64,000 nucleotides of DNA from contig JAUTDP010000012.1 of the NCBI GenBank assembly GCA_033439795.1, positions 2,046,001 to 2,110,000 on the forward strand, written 5' to 3'. Shown piece by piece: positions 48,083 through 59,455 of this stretch; positions within the stretch are counted from its first letter, which is position 1; the number at the start of each line of letters is the position of its first letter. Source of the DNA: Sordaria brevicollis. Lineage: Eukaryota; Ascomycota; Sordariomycetes; Sordariales; Sordariaceae. The position numbers and the translations under genes are program-made. The notes beneath the pieces are model-generated. The model did not search any database, was not told where the DNA came from, and saw only the letters and a list, made by a program, of their open reading frames with translations.

Positions 48083-49703
48083 ATGTTGTTCCAGCGCCTC
48101 TCTATACCCTCAAGCCTGAGGTCATCCATCTCTTCTCTTTCTCTCAAGGCCTCATCATCAACATTCACCCTCAGTCCAAGGTGTTCCTACAGCACATCTT
48201 CATCCCAACCCAAGAAGATTTCAGATCCATTACGCATCCTCTTCTGTGGCTCTGATGTCTTTAGCTGCTACTCGCTCAAAGCCCTCCACGGCGAACTCAA
48301 ATCCAACCCTAATGGCCTGATCAAGTCTATCGATGTCATGGTTCGACCGGGCAAAGCAGTGGGGAGGGGGTATAAGGAGATTCGACAAGGTATTTCACTA
48401 TCCTTACCTCATTATTCATCTTAACAGCAAGAGTGACTTACATGTGCTCAAAGTACCCATTCAGGAACTAGCTGAAGAGCTGTCTCTTCCAATTCACGTC
48501 AGGGATACTTTCACAGGTTGGAACCTGCCCCGGACGGCAGATGGTGAACCAATCAATCTCATCATTGCTGTGTCTTTCGGGCTGTTTGTCCCTCCGAGAA
48601 TTCTGGGACAAGCAAAATACGGAGGGTTGAATGTCCATCCCAGTTTGCTACCCGAGTATGTTTCCTTTCCATCCCCCCTTCTTCTCATGTCAACAAAAAA
48701 CTAACCAGACGTCCAAAAAAAAAGCCTCCGCGGCCCAGCCCCCCTCCACCACGCCCTCCTCCACCGTCTTTCCCACACCGGCGTCTCCGTCCAAACCTTA
48801 TCCCCCCAAACCTTCGACGCCGGCACCGTAATCGCCCAAACCCCCCTTCCCGGAATCCCCATCCCAGAGGGTTGCACAGTCCCCCAACTCCACGACCTCC
48901 TCGCCCCCCTCGGAGCCTCAATGCTCGTCTCCTCCCTTCAACAAGGCCTCCACATCCCCCCCTTGGTCCCAGTAGTCAACAACTCCGTTCCCACATCCGG
49001 TATCTTGCCGGACGGTCGCACCCTAAAACACGCACCCAAGATCACAAAAGCCGATCAACATCTTTCGTTCTGGGCTGCTCAAAGAGACTCTAACCCTGCC
49101 GCCGCAGCAGCCCTAAAAGCCCGAATCTACCCTGGCAACACCCTCTGGACCAACGTCCTCCTCTCAAAACAAGCGAGCAAAAACGTCGACACCAACAAGT
49201 CCAAAACGTTTGACAAGAAGCGAATTATCCTGGAGGAGATTTCCGAAGTTCCCGTTCCCAAGAAGTCAGCTGAAGGGGGCAATGATGAACTACTACAAAA
49301 AGTACAAAACTGCCACACCTACGCCTGCGCCATGAATAGTTTCACCTCTGGAGACAACATTTTCGATCGGGGTCAACGGTGGTGGAAGGCACCTGATCAG
49401 GCGGACTGTTGGTATGTCAAATTTGCTGAGGAGGAGGAAGTTAAGGAGGAAGTTGAAGCGACAGATGGCAAGGCCGGTGAGAAGGTTACGACTACGGTCA
49501 AAAAGCCAAGAGTCATTTGGGCGGTGGCAACCAAGTTGGGACTAGATGATGCCAAGGAGGAAGATAAGGGGGCTGTGACGTTTGTCATGGGAAGTCCGAG
49601 TGGATTTGGGTTGTTGAGGGTGGGAAAGATCAAGATGGAGGGCAGCAAGTCAAAGCCGGCTAGGCAGGTGGTGATTAACGAGTTGGCTGTTCAGGCGGCT
49701 TGA
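48083..49703 (+). CDS. fmt1: mitochondrial methionyl-tRNA formyltransferase
   Basis: The gene has three exons: 48,083-48,389; 48,454-48,655; 48,725-49,703, encoding 495 residues. It formylates initiator Met-tRNA with 10-formyl-THF for mitochondrial translation initiation. The first 45 residues are Ser/Arg/Leu-rich without acids, a presequence. The formyltransferase domain starts at RILFCGSDVFS; the catalytic Asn/His region is GLNVHPSLLPE joined by splicing to DLRGPAPLHHAL (codon GA|C), with QTFDAGTVIAQTPLP following. The C-terminal OB-like domain contains two charged insertions (VDTNKSKTFDKK; EEEVKEEVEATDGKAGEK), which explain the excess over the roughly 315-residue bacterial enzyme. The usual active-site Asp near QTFDAG is present. 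It is 130 nt downstream of the region shared with LIS1. Confidence 0.93.
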
Positions 49704-50174
49704 ATGTATAAAATGTAAGATAGAGACGATTTCAGCAAGACATAAATCACAAGACATGCAAGGAAACGAGAGATTGGTCTTCAAAGTTGCCGTGGTTAAA
49801 ATTTCAATAGTATACAGCGCGGTATATCCCAACCGCCCACTAAACTAAGGCAGCCCATCTGCTATCTCTCAAGCATTTCAAGCGTCACATCGTTCCACCG
49901 TCCAAAATTTCTTCCTCCAAGGTGTCCTTTGTTTGTGAAAAGGTATGGCTGGTAGTCAAATAGAGGAGATCTTGGTCGTTCGGGGTACTTTCCGCCTCTT
50001 GCCTCCCGGTAACCCTCCGCCAGTCATCAATAATCGATGGATTGGATTCCTGCATTTTCAGCAGGTGACTACCCTCATGTTTCGTATCGTTTCGTTCGTC
50101 GTCATAAGTATATCGTTTCTCGCGTTATCATCATCCATGGTAACGGTGTGACGGTCATGGCGGACTTTGTTTGT
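49704..50174. other. convergent 3' region
   Basis: This is 3' flanking sequence between FMT1 (+) and the STF2-like gene (-). I see nothing else in it. Confidence 0.6.
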
Positions 50175-50711
50175 TTAGTCCCTGGTGGCCTTGCGCTCGT
50201 CATCGACACTGCCGCCGCTGGAAGAAGTGTCGGTCTTCTGGAGACTAACCTCCTCTTCCTCGGGAGCGTTGTGGACACCCTCCTCAAAGACTGGCTCGGG
50301 CTCGTTGACCTCAAACTTGGTCTTGAAGTGATCCAAGTTGTTGGAAATGGCACTGGCATTGGAGTGACGGCGAGCGTTCACAAAGCTGAACTCGGGATCA
50401 TCGAGGACTTCGTCACCAGCGTTGCCCCTGTTGAGAGTGATGTTAGTACATGATGAGATACATTGAGACAAGAATGAGAAGGGCCACATACCAGTTGCTC
50501 TTGCCGCCACCGTTCTTCTTGATCTTTTTGGGATCGGCATCGGGAAAACCGTGCTTGCCAAAGTACTTGGGAACGTGCTCGACGGGAACGAAGGTGCCGT
50601 CTTCAGACTGGCCGACGTGAGCCTTGTCGTTGTACTTGTGAGAGCGAGTCACTGTGGGATGACATGTAAGCAGAGGCCCGTGTGATGTCATGGCAAGGAG
50701 AACAACTTACT
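50175..50711 (-). CDS. STF2/TMA10-like small hydrophilic protein, start codon split by intron
   Basis: The gene has three exons: a 5' exon whose last base, 50,711, is the A of the start codon; 50,651-50,492, beginning TG; and 50,427-50,175. The product is 137 residues. The N-terminus MTRSHKYNDK, then HVPKYFGKHG, then KKNGGGKSNWGNAGDEV matches the fungal STF2/TMA10 family: yeast STF2 stabilises the inhibited F1Fo-ATPase and acts as a desiccation-protective hydrophilin, and TMA10 associates with ribosomes. The second half (RRHSNASAISNNLDHFKTKFEV, continued by acidic residues) is disordered and phospho-site rich. Introns are 59 and 64 nt, with GTAAGT and GTATGT donors. Without the first intron no ATG stands in front of the conserved sequence, so the split start is strongly supported. 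Confidence 0.88.
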
Positions 50712-52229
50712 CTTGAAAGTGTTGTCAAAGGTGGTGTGATGAAAGGATTATTTATGCGGAGTAGAAGTTGGAGTTGGTGTCTTTGCTATTGTCGCTTGAT
50801 GATTTTATTGAGTAGTAGTCGTTAAAGTTGAACTGAGGGACAAAGGTCAGCCAGCGTCACACAAAACAACATGCGGGGTTGATAAGGCTGATATAGGAGA
50901 CGAGGTGGTGGATGGCCGGGATGGTCGGAGTTGGGAAAGGGGGACGGGATGTCTGGACTTACACGTTTGCGAAGGTGTAAGAGTGGGGTGATGTCACTGA
51001 TATGTGGAAGGCTGAAAGGAGTCGACTATTACAAGATGTATGAAGAAGAAGGGGTATATGTGGTTGTGGTTATTATCGTAATCAGGTGGAAAGACGAGAT
51101 GTATAGTCGAAGTCGTGTATGTCACTCGTAATACCAGTAGTACGTAGTGAAAGTTGTAGCGCTTGTGATGTGATGATGTGTGAGTGTGTTTGGATGTGGA
51201 AAGGAAGCGATGATGGGATGGGAAGGATGGGAGCTTCTCCTCTTATAAAGAGACGTCCCAATGGGAAACAGACCAAGGAGTCATCGTCGAAGAGGGGTCG
51301 AGGTACAAAGTCACGAAGTTGCTCGCACCTACGATCTGCTCTAGAGCTGCTGTTTGGGAAGTCACTGGTGGGGAGAGATTGGTGAGGAGTCGCGGATGTG
51401 CAGTCACGCGACTTGATGCAAGAGTCCATGAGACTGGCCTGACCTCGTCCAGACCACTGTCCTTTCCACTTGCCGGGGCTTCCAGCTCAAGAACGGGAAG
51501 GAGGGACCCACGTCCAGTTTCTTTGTTTTCCAGTCCCTCTGGAGGCTCCATCATGGAAACTTGAACTCAGCCTCAACCTGAAGCTCCAATGCCGAATATC
51601 AAACGTCCTCTTTCACCATTCTGAGCTGTGGTGACTAAATCGCAGGATGATGGCATCGATGTTGACGTGATGCCAATTGCCTCAGACACTCCCAGCCGAG
51701 CCAATTTACCCGGAGTGTGATTTGCATATCTTGTCCCCTGGCGATTGACGGTATTCCCCCTCTTATCTGCTACAGTCAATGAAGCTCATTGCCCATCTCG
51801 TCCATGCCATATCAAGATCCGGATTCCGGAAGACCAGAGATCGAGAAGTCGAGACACCCACACCTCCCCTGTAACCAGTGTGGAGAGTTGAGGGTCGAAG
51901 ATAGGTCTGTGTTATTGGGACAGTGCTTCACTTACACGAGCCTGCCAAGTTAGCGCAATCAACACTGCCACTATAATGTGGAATTTATGAGGCCCGTCCA
52001 GCTCCTCTGCCTTTCGAATATCTGATCTCGGCCCTTTGGCTCTGGCGAGATATGTGTCATCCTCCTGAGATTATGCAATTGAATCTCTAGGCCAAGATAT
52101 CTCAAGACCTGGCGTCCGTGGTTTCCGTTAAAGTTGACTCTTCAAAATGCACCTTCAGGTACTTTACATATTAATGCTGGTTTGTTTGTTAGTTTGGTTC
52201 TTGCCCTATATTTTCTTACAAGGGGGAAA
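50712..52229. other. upstream region of STF2-like gene
   Basis: This is 1.5 kb without a supportable gene. GATG/GTGATG-rich sequence at about 51,040-51,230 likely belongs to the promoter or leader of the STF2-like gene. No element is recognised. Confidence 0.5.
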
Positions 52230-54582
52230 TAGGGGGTTTTGCCAGCCAAGATAGGTCTATCTACGTATTCTGATTGGTTAGAATAATTCGACTTTAGATT
52301 TAAGGAAGTAGACTAATTGCGCGCGTATAATCCCTCTTCCTACCCTTTATTTTAATTAATGAATATTATAATTACTTAGATTATAGTACTTACCTTCTAA
52401 AAACGGTAAAGTTATAGCGCTCTTATAGGGCATTTACAGCGCTTTAACGTAATTAATTAATTAGAAATTAGAATTACAACCGAAAAAATTAATAAATAAT
52501 CGATTTTTCTGGTGCTTAGACCGCTAGTTTGAGTAAGACCTCTTAAATTAGTTATTAGAGTTTATTATATTGAAAAAGGTTATTAATTATTCGATTTCGA
52601 TTAGAATCCGAAATTTGAAATTTTAGAACGAAAGTTTATTCGCCGTATAAATTAAATTTATTTATTATATAAATTATTTTACTATTTGTATACCTATTAA
52701 AATTAATTAATTATATATAACCTTTATTTTAATATACGTATAACCCTCTTTCCTTTCCCCTCTTTATTTTTAATTTTACCCTCTTTTATATTTTTTTATT
52801 AACCTTCTATTTAATACCCTGTTAATTCCCCTAGTAAATCGTTTTTTTTACCCTTTAATTTTAATTATTTTAATAAAAGGATTATTAATATTATAATATC
52901 GAAAATAGGAATACTTTGTACGATAAGGAGAGTTTTAATTGTGTAGGAGATTCGGATTATAATTATAATAAATACGGTAATAATACGTCGAATTTATTCC
53001 CCAATTTTACTATCGCGCGTATATCTTAATAATAATTTAATTCCCTATAAATATTAAAGGCTCGTTGCGAATAGGGTATTGTATTTAATAAATCCCTTTA
53101 ATTTATTTTTTACGTTATTTATTAATAATTATTATTTTTAAAATTTAGTATTCTTTTGTAATTTTCTTCTCTTACCTTTAAAGGTCCAACCCCTTTTTAA
53201 ATTCCCTGTTATTAATAAGAGAGTGGTTATGCGCTACTTTTATTTCCCCCGTAAGAACCTTTATTGTTATTTTCTCTCGGCGTAAATACTTTTTTCTCCT
53301 TTATTAACCCCGCGGATTTATTTTTTATTGATAAAAAATCCCCTAAAAAGAAGAAAGCTAAAGCGATTACTTATAAGGAGTATATTATTTATAAAGTGTT
53401 ACGCTAGTACGTTAGGATAAAGTATAAAGATATTATTTAGCGTTTTAATTTAATTATTAAGTAAGTGAAGGTATTTCTAATTTAGAAATATATAATATTT
53501 AATTATTAATAAATAAATAAATAAGTGTAATATATTTGCTTCGTTATTATGATTCCCGCGTATAGTAATTATAGTAAATTGTATTTCGTTCTACCTAAAA
53601 TCCGCGACGTTTTTAAATAGTATATAGATACCCCGTAAAAGTCGAAAAGGTTCTTGTCGTAGGCTGAATTTAAAAAGCGTATCCCTTAATTCGTACTTTA
53701 CTTTAAGCGGGTAATCCGTACCTCGATAGAGTAATAAAATATCCGTTGCGTAAAGTAATTAACGTTTTTCCCCCTTAGCGAGAATATACGTAAATGCCGC
53801 TTCGAATTTATTAATAAATTCGTTTACTTTATTGTTAAATAATAAGAGATTTGGATTTAATTTAATAAAATATAGGTAAACGGCGTTAATAAAGGCCGTC
53901 GATTTATTATTTTCTTTAATAATAAAAAAGCGGTTAATTTCGCTAAGGTTAAAGTGAGAGTTAAAGGGTAAATATTTTAGGCCTATTTTGTAAGTAAAAT
54001 GAAGGGTACGTTTCTCTTCTGGGATTATAAAGCGTAGGGTAATATTAAAAGTATAATTTATTAAGCCTATATTTTCCTTCTTATATAGTAATTTTAATAA
54101 TAAAACCCGACTTTTATTATTATATAAGATAATACCCTAGCTTATAATTTTAAAGATACGAAGGTATTTATAGTATAGGCTTTTATTAACGTTGATATTA
54201 TTAAGTAGTTGCTTTATTCCCTTAATTTCAATCCTATCGAGAACGTTTAATATTAGATGAAAAATTAGATTAAGCGTACGTATTTAATTAGACCGATTAG
54301 GAATGCCCTTAAAACCGTTATTGAGAGGGTATAGGAAATAATATTAGAAAACTACCTATTGTATTTAATATATTCGATATTTAGAAGAATTTAGGCGGTT
54401 ATTAAGGTAGATAGTAATTATATTTATTATTAAGGGGATATTACGGTTACGAAATAGTATTCGAATTTTACTTATTTTAGTATAGGAAAATCGATGAAAT
54501 TCCGTAATTCTATTATTTCTGTTCAAAATCTGGGCGCCCCATCTATGCTGTTTTGGTTATTTTTATTGGTGTAAACCCCCTG
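52230..54582 (+). mobile_element. RIP-degraded Tc1/mariner-type element
   Basis: An AT-saturated island (about 52,300-54,530) has the same CpA/TpG depletion as the MULE. On the + strand near 54,215-54,245 it reads SLNFNPIENV, the RIP-altered form of the SPDxNPIENVW signature of Tc1/mariner DDE transposases; the preceding KDTKVF...AFINVDI stretch (about 54,150-54,200) matches the DNA(P/R)xH...AF region before it. Possible ends are TAGGGGGTTTTGCC at 52,230-52,243 and its inverted partner GTAAACCCCCTG at 54,571-54,582; this pairing is short and imperfect, and no clean TA duplication is visible, so the limits are provisional. Confidence 0.7.
53360..54430 (+). pseudogene. Tc1/mariner transposase relic
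   Basis: The coding trace is interrupted by many TAA/TAG codons. The best part is the C-terminal third: AFINVDI, then LYSLNFNPIENV, MKN, and IRPIRNALKTVIERV (about 54,275-54,325). The catalytic Asp of the SPD motif now reads Asn (GAT/GAC to AAT, a G-to-A change). Earlier parts contain KAKAITYKEY but I cannot place the helix-turn-helix domains with confidence. It is non-functional. Confidence 0.65.
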
Positions 54583-54603
54583 TTTTTTCTTTCTGGGCGC
54601 CCC
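54529..54603 (+). repeat. 12-bp direct repeat flanking right end of second island
   Basis: TCTGGGCGCCCC occurs at 54,529-54,540 and 54,592-54,603 (63-bp period), around the proposed right end of the Tc1-type relic. The motif itself is nearly palindromic (GGGCGCCC). Confidence 0.75.
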
Positions 54604-56292
54604 GCAAGTACCGCGCTAACGAACAAACCAGCCCTAAAGTGTACACCTATAGCAGCGCTGTCCGTTTAGACGTTCAAGTGACAGACCCAGCAATGCAACC
54701 GGTGCGGGTGACATCAGACCTCCCCACCTGCACGTCTCAGGGACTCCCGGCCGTCTGCACCGCTGGTGGTGATTTTGCGGGGTATGGAGCACACACCCGG
54801 CGCCAAGCCTGTCACGGTTTAGCGCCAATTGCGTTTACAATTCCAGGCCTGCCGGATCGTCAATTGCGCTGTCGAACCTTCTTGCCCTTTCTCGAGAACC
54901 ATCAGTGCAATGTCGACTGAGAGAGAATTCCGGATGAAGCAATTCGGACGACGAGTTTCACAAACAGACTCAACCAAGGAAGTCGCGGCTAACAACCGCC
55001 GGAAACACCCCCATTCATGTGACCATCCACGGCCAGCAAAAGTGGAAGCTTCCGAACATCAGGCCAGATTCGAAACTCTGTCCCCGCCCGTGACCGGATT
55101 CGTCAATTCGTCAACTCTCATCGCGGGTCCGTCCTTTGGTGTCAGGCAACCCGACCCGATGCCCTCCAGTGACTCAATGTGTAGACACTGTCCACAACAT
55201 CGTCATCGAAGGGTCCAGAACTCGATACAGCCTCAACGTCAGCCATTCCATCCATATGTCCCGAGCCATCGCTCAGCTGAAATGGACAAGTTGTCCAAAA
55301 CACAATCCGGGTTAACGTGGAGTATCATCGGATAGAGCCTCAAAATAGCACTTCGGCAGATCTCGCTATGTAGGTTCGGCAGCGCGAGTTCTCGTCCGTC
55401 CCTTTCATCTAATGGCATGATTCCTTCCCGGCGCTATGCTTGAGCCTCAGGGGTAAAAAGGACAAACACTTGTGTTTTTGGCCGTTTGTTTACTTTTCCC
55501 CTGTTCATGCCGTACCTGAATCCCTTCCAGCAATGCAACGGCGGACCTAAACGGAATATCAAATGGCCTGATGGCGGATCTCTGCCGACCTGCCACCGCA
55601 TGATGCGCAAGTTGATATAAACGCCCACGTACTCTACCAATATTTAAACTGCTTGAGCCCCTACCTGCCCTCATCTTTAGAGAACCAACGAAATGGCATA
55701 TTTACTTTTCACATTCCAACGTTGTGCTTTCGTCGTACGGTTGTCGGTTTCCGCCGTGTTGGTTGCTCTTTGGGGGTCTGTCCGATATCGGCAAAGCCGT
55801 CCGATAGTGTTGGTGCTTCAGTGAATGTCACCACAAGAACAGTCACAAGTTGCTGTTAAGCCAGAGCCGTCTTCTGGGCGAATTCGCACATGCTTTAGGC
55901 GCCTATTCCACACAGAATTGCACAGTCCTGATTTGACTTAACACATGGCTCTTCGTAGTGGCAAAAGATTTGTAATGCAGATCTTGCATTTGTCGAAACC
56001 TGCAGCGCCCAGAAACCCTCCACTGAATTTCTAATCTTCTGCCTTATCAATTTGCAATTCACCATCAGTCACAGTCATTCCTCGTTGTCTTTCTCTTATC
56101 GGAGTATCAACATTACAATCCTCAATTCTGCAATTCCGCGGGACCAAGGAAACACAAGAAACTCTCGATCTTGACAACAATCCGTTCTTTATCCCAGTGG
56201 CTGCCTCGAATAGCAGCACCACAGGGCATTCACATTTTCCATTTCGCTTGACGGCAACGACTACCCCGCCATCGACTACCACCACCACCACC
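54604..56292. other. intergenic region ahead of DRE2
   Basis: This is 1.7 kb of normal composition with no supportable gene. An (ACC)n run (about 56,277-56,293) immediately precedes the DRE2 ATG. Confidence 0.5.
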
Positions 56293-57374
56293 ATGTCGCC
56301 CATAACTCTCGACCTCACATCCGACTTCAACCCCGCCGTCAACACCACCGGCGCGGGGTCGGCTCCTAGCAATGGGCAACGAACCCTCCTCGTCGCTCCT
56401 CCCTCCGTCGCCTCCCACGAGGAGCGCATCAGCGCCCTCTTCTCCACCTACCCCCGCGACACCACCGACCTGCACATGCTCGACCGTCTAGCCGCCGGCC
56501 TCGTCACCCTCCCGCAATCCACTTACGACCTGATTCTCGTCCTGACCGACCCCGACGGCAGCCGCCACGCCGAGGCCTCTGCCCTTCTCAGCAACCGCAC
56601 CGTCTGGTCTCTCCTCGTGCCCGCCCTCAAGGCCGGCGGCAAGCTGCGTTCTGAAGATGGCACTCTCGGTGCCTCGACCAGTGCTACATCCCCCGAGGCC
56701 CGCGAGGCCGTACTAGCCGGTCTCGTTGCCGGTGCCGATGGCTTCACCAAGCCTGAGTACGCCGAGGAGGAAGCCGTCCCTCTGCGTTTCGGTCTCAAGA
56801 GGAAGAACAACCCCGCTGTCACACCCATCGTCCAGCAGCAGCCAGCGCAAGTAGTCACCGCCGCCCCCGCAGGTGTCGGTTTCGTCACGCTCGATCTCAA
56901 CGACGACTTGGACCTTGACGGTGAAGACGACGATGATGTCATTGACGAAGACACGCTCCTTACCGAAGCCGACTTGCGTCGTCCCATCCAGCAGCCGCCC
57001 GAGTGCCAGCCCAAGCCCGGCAAGAAGAGGCGGGCGTGCAAGGACTGCACATGTGGTTTGGCGGAGAGACTCGAGGCCGAGGACAAGGCGCGCAGAGAGA
57101 AGGCGGATCAGGCGCTCAACACGCTCAAGTTGAAGTCTGAGGACTTGCTGGAGCTGGATCTGACGGTTCCTGGAAAGACGGGGAGCTGTGGCAGTTGTGC
57201 GTTGGGAGACGCTTTTAGGTGTGCTGGTATGTTTTTCCCCGTCCCTCCGTATACGTAACAAGTTCTGGGCGTTGACTAACACATTATGTAACAACAGGCT
57301 GCCCATACCTAGGCCTCCCACCTTTCAAGGTCGGCGAGGAGGTGTCGATCTTGAACAACGTGCCGCAGTTGTAG
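56293..57374 (+). CDS. dre2: Fe-S cluster assembly protein DRE2 (anamorsin/CIAPIN1)
   Basis: The gene has two exons (56,293-57,226 and 57,298-57,374; intron 71 nt), encoding 336 residues. DRE2 with the diflavin reductase TAH18 supplies electrons to the cytosolic iron-sulphur assembly machinery. The N-terminal about 150 residues form the degenerate methyltransferase-like domain ([24 protein letters not shown]). An acidic linker ([14 protein letters not shown]) leads to the two cluster-binding motifs: the [2Fe-2S] site (a Cys ten residues before CKDCTC) and the twin CX2C site CGSC-X7-CAGC, whose last Cys is encoded in exon 2 (codon G|GC precedes it). The ending [15 protein letters not shown] is conserved in the family. 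The frame is open upstream without an ATG, so 56,293 is the start. Confidence 0.96.
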
Positions 57375-58354
57375 AGAAGGACACGAAGAAATTGGAGGCA
57401 AGGAAGAAGTGGAACGAAACAGTCAGCGCCTGCCAGCAGCTTGAAGAGAGGCCTGACACACGACGATTTCGCAACAAGATACCCGGCTATGAAATTTGCT
57501 TTTTAGATTCAGGATAGGGGTTTCGTCCTGAAAATTCTTTTTACGTTTAGTTACAACAGTCTTTGAAGAACGACTTGAGGAAATGCGCAAGATTTACCTA
57601 AGTAAGGGCCATGGAACATTGGGTGTGAGCTTCTTCTCACTATATCATGGGATTTGTGTCCCGCATTTTAGATTTTCACAATACAAATGGTTTAACGTTG
57701 CTCAAATACTCTAATGTTCACAATCTCTTTCCCATCATGCCCTGACTTTGATGTCTACCAAACTTCACACTTCCCACGTATGGTAGTCACAGCCCGTTAG
57801 ACAGCATGGTCTATATTGATCGGTATAAACAAGTTGCATTCGTAACAAGCTTGCCTACCAACGAAGGCAACAACTTCATGTTGACACTATAGAGGGCTCA
57901 GCAGAGCAAGGCTCGGGCTTGTCTAGAAGCTCTGAAAGGGTTGGACCCAACTTCCTATATAGGCCTCGCTGTTACTCTTGCGCCAGAAAGCGGCACCTAT
58001 TCCCATGACCTTGACCACTTTTTCTTATACACAAAATCATGCCTTTGCTTTGACGCTCAACCTACTCATACCTTTTATGTCCTTCTTCTTCTTTCGCTTT
58101 CTCTTCCAGCCTATATTGTACCAGCCCATGTAGTCTTGTTTGTATATGCCCCTTGTGATCCTTAGCACGACTATTCACCTAGATTTCCGCGTGTATTTCT
58201 AAACGAAACCATCCCTTGATGAGGGTCTGTGTACATACTCGAAATTTCCTCATCCTAACAAAAATCACTCAAACTCCAATCATATCCCCTTCAACCCCCC
58301 CTTTTCCCTTTCCCTTTCCTTTCCTCCCCTTCCCTCTTCATATTCCTACCTTAT
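57375..58354. other. convergent intergenic region
   Basis: This is 3' flanks of DRE2 (+) and the dihydroorotate dehydrogenase gene (-). A polypyrimidine tract lies at about 58,288-58,342. No gene is seen. Confidence 0.6.
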
Positions 58355-59455
58355 TCACCACCCATCCTCCCCCAGTCCCTTCTCAATCTCCCCAAACACC
58401 TCCACCCCCTTCAACAACAACCCACTAGCCAAACCCACCACATCCGCCCCTGCCTTTCTCATCCTCCTATACCCCCTCGAATCCATAACCCCTCCCACAC
58501 CAATAACCTGCACCTCATGACCCAGCTCCTGTCTCTTCTCATCCAACATCCTCCTCAACGTCCTCACGTTCCCCAATGCCAGGGGGTGTAACGGCGCCCC
58601 TGCTAATCCACCCGTTCCAAGCTCCGTTGGTAACGCTCCCGCCCCCTCCCCCTCCTCAGACTCGTTATCTGTAAACGCGAGACAAGAACCTAAAGTGTTG
58701 GTGGCGGTGATGAAAGATATCGGACACCCCTCTTCTGAGTCTGTAGAAAGCAGGGCAGAGGTTTCGAGGGCGTCTATCAATGCTTCGAACTGGGTTTGGT
58801 AAGTATAGGGGGGTGTTTTGAGACCGACTGCCACCCTGGGGAGACGATCCCCCTTTGTGGCTTGGGTTATAGCTTTGGTCAGGTGGGAGAGGTATACCCC
58901 CAAGGACTCGCGGGAGTATGCCGGCGGAGGATGGGAGGGGATATTTGGGCAGGAGAGATTAATTTCCATTGCTAACGTCGTTCCCCCAATTTGGCCTGAG
59001 GTGTGGGAGGGATGGGGGAAAAGTTCGGCTTGGAGGCGGGCGATGTGGGTGTAGCATTCGGCTACGCTGGTGGGGGAGCCGGTGACGGAGATGATGATGG
59101 TTTTGTTAAGGTTGTTTGGGGGTGGGTGGCGGGTGACGATGAGACGGATGGAGGAGAGGTAGTCGAAGAAGTCGAGGGGGCTGTAGCCGAGGGAGTTGAG
59201 GGTGGCGTTTTGGGTTGGAAGGGCGGATGTAGAAGGGGGGTTGACGGAGGAGGAAACGGTGTGGGAGGAGGAGTCGTAAGACCTCCAGAGATTTTTGGTG
59301 TCGTCGTGGGCGAAGCCGCCTATTAGTGAGGTGCGGGTTGTGATGCCGCCTGTGGATGGGCAGAGCCAGAGGGCGAGGAGGTCGTCGTGGGTGGTGGCTG
59401 CTGGGCAGGGGGTGTTGATGAGGGGTGGGTTGATGTTGAGCTTGGGAACTGTCAT
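58355..59455 (-). CDS. dihydroorotate dehydrogenase, class 1A type (URA1-like)
   Basis: This is a single exon of 366 residues. Class 1A enzymes are cytosolic FMN proteins that oxidise dihydroorotate using fumarate, as in Lactococcus DHODA and yeast URA1. Visible: SLIGGF-type N-terminal strand, the active-site loop MEINLSCPNIPSHPPPAY with the class 1 catalytic Cys in NLSCPN, VGLKTPPYTY with the FMN-site Lys, ITATNTLGS, GGLAGAPLHPLAL, and the phosphate-binding end VIGVGGVMDSRGYRRM with AGADVVGLASG. Insertions (a Ser/Thr-rich one near residues 60-90, and an acidic one EESEEGEGAG-like before GGLAG) make it longer than the 311-residue bacterial enzyme. The start at 59,455 is chosen because the open frame upstream (to 59,656) does not look like protein. 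Filamentous ascomycetes normally make pyrimidines with a mitochondrial class 2 enzyme, so this one may serve a side role. Confidence 0.88.
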   Translation of the reverse strand: MTVPKLNINPPLINTPCPAATTHDDLLALWLCPSTGGITTRTSLIGGFAHDDTKNLWRSYDSSSHTVSSSVNPPSTSALPTQNATLNSLGYSPLDFFDYLSSIRLIVTRHPPPNNLNKTIIISVTGSPTSVAECYTHIARLQAELFPHPSHTSGQIGGTTLAMEINLSCPNIPSHPPPAYSRESLGVYLSHLTKAITQATKGDRLPRVAVGLKTPPYTYQTQFEALIDALETSALLSTDSEEGCPISFITATNTLGSCLAFTDNESEEGEGAGALPTELGTGGLAGAPLHPLALGNVRTLRRMLDEKRQELGHEVQVIGVGGVMDSRGYRRMRKAGADVVGLASGLLLKGVEVFGEIEKGLGEDGW

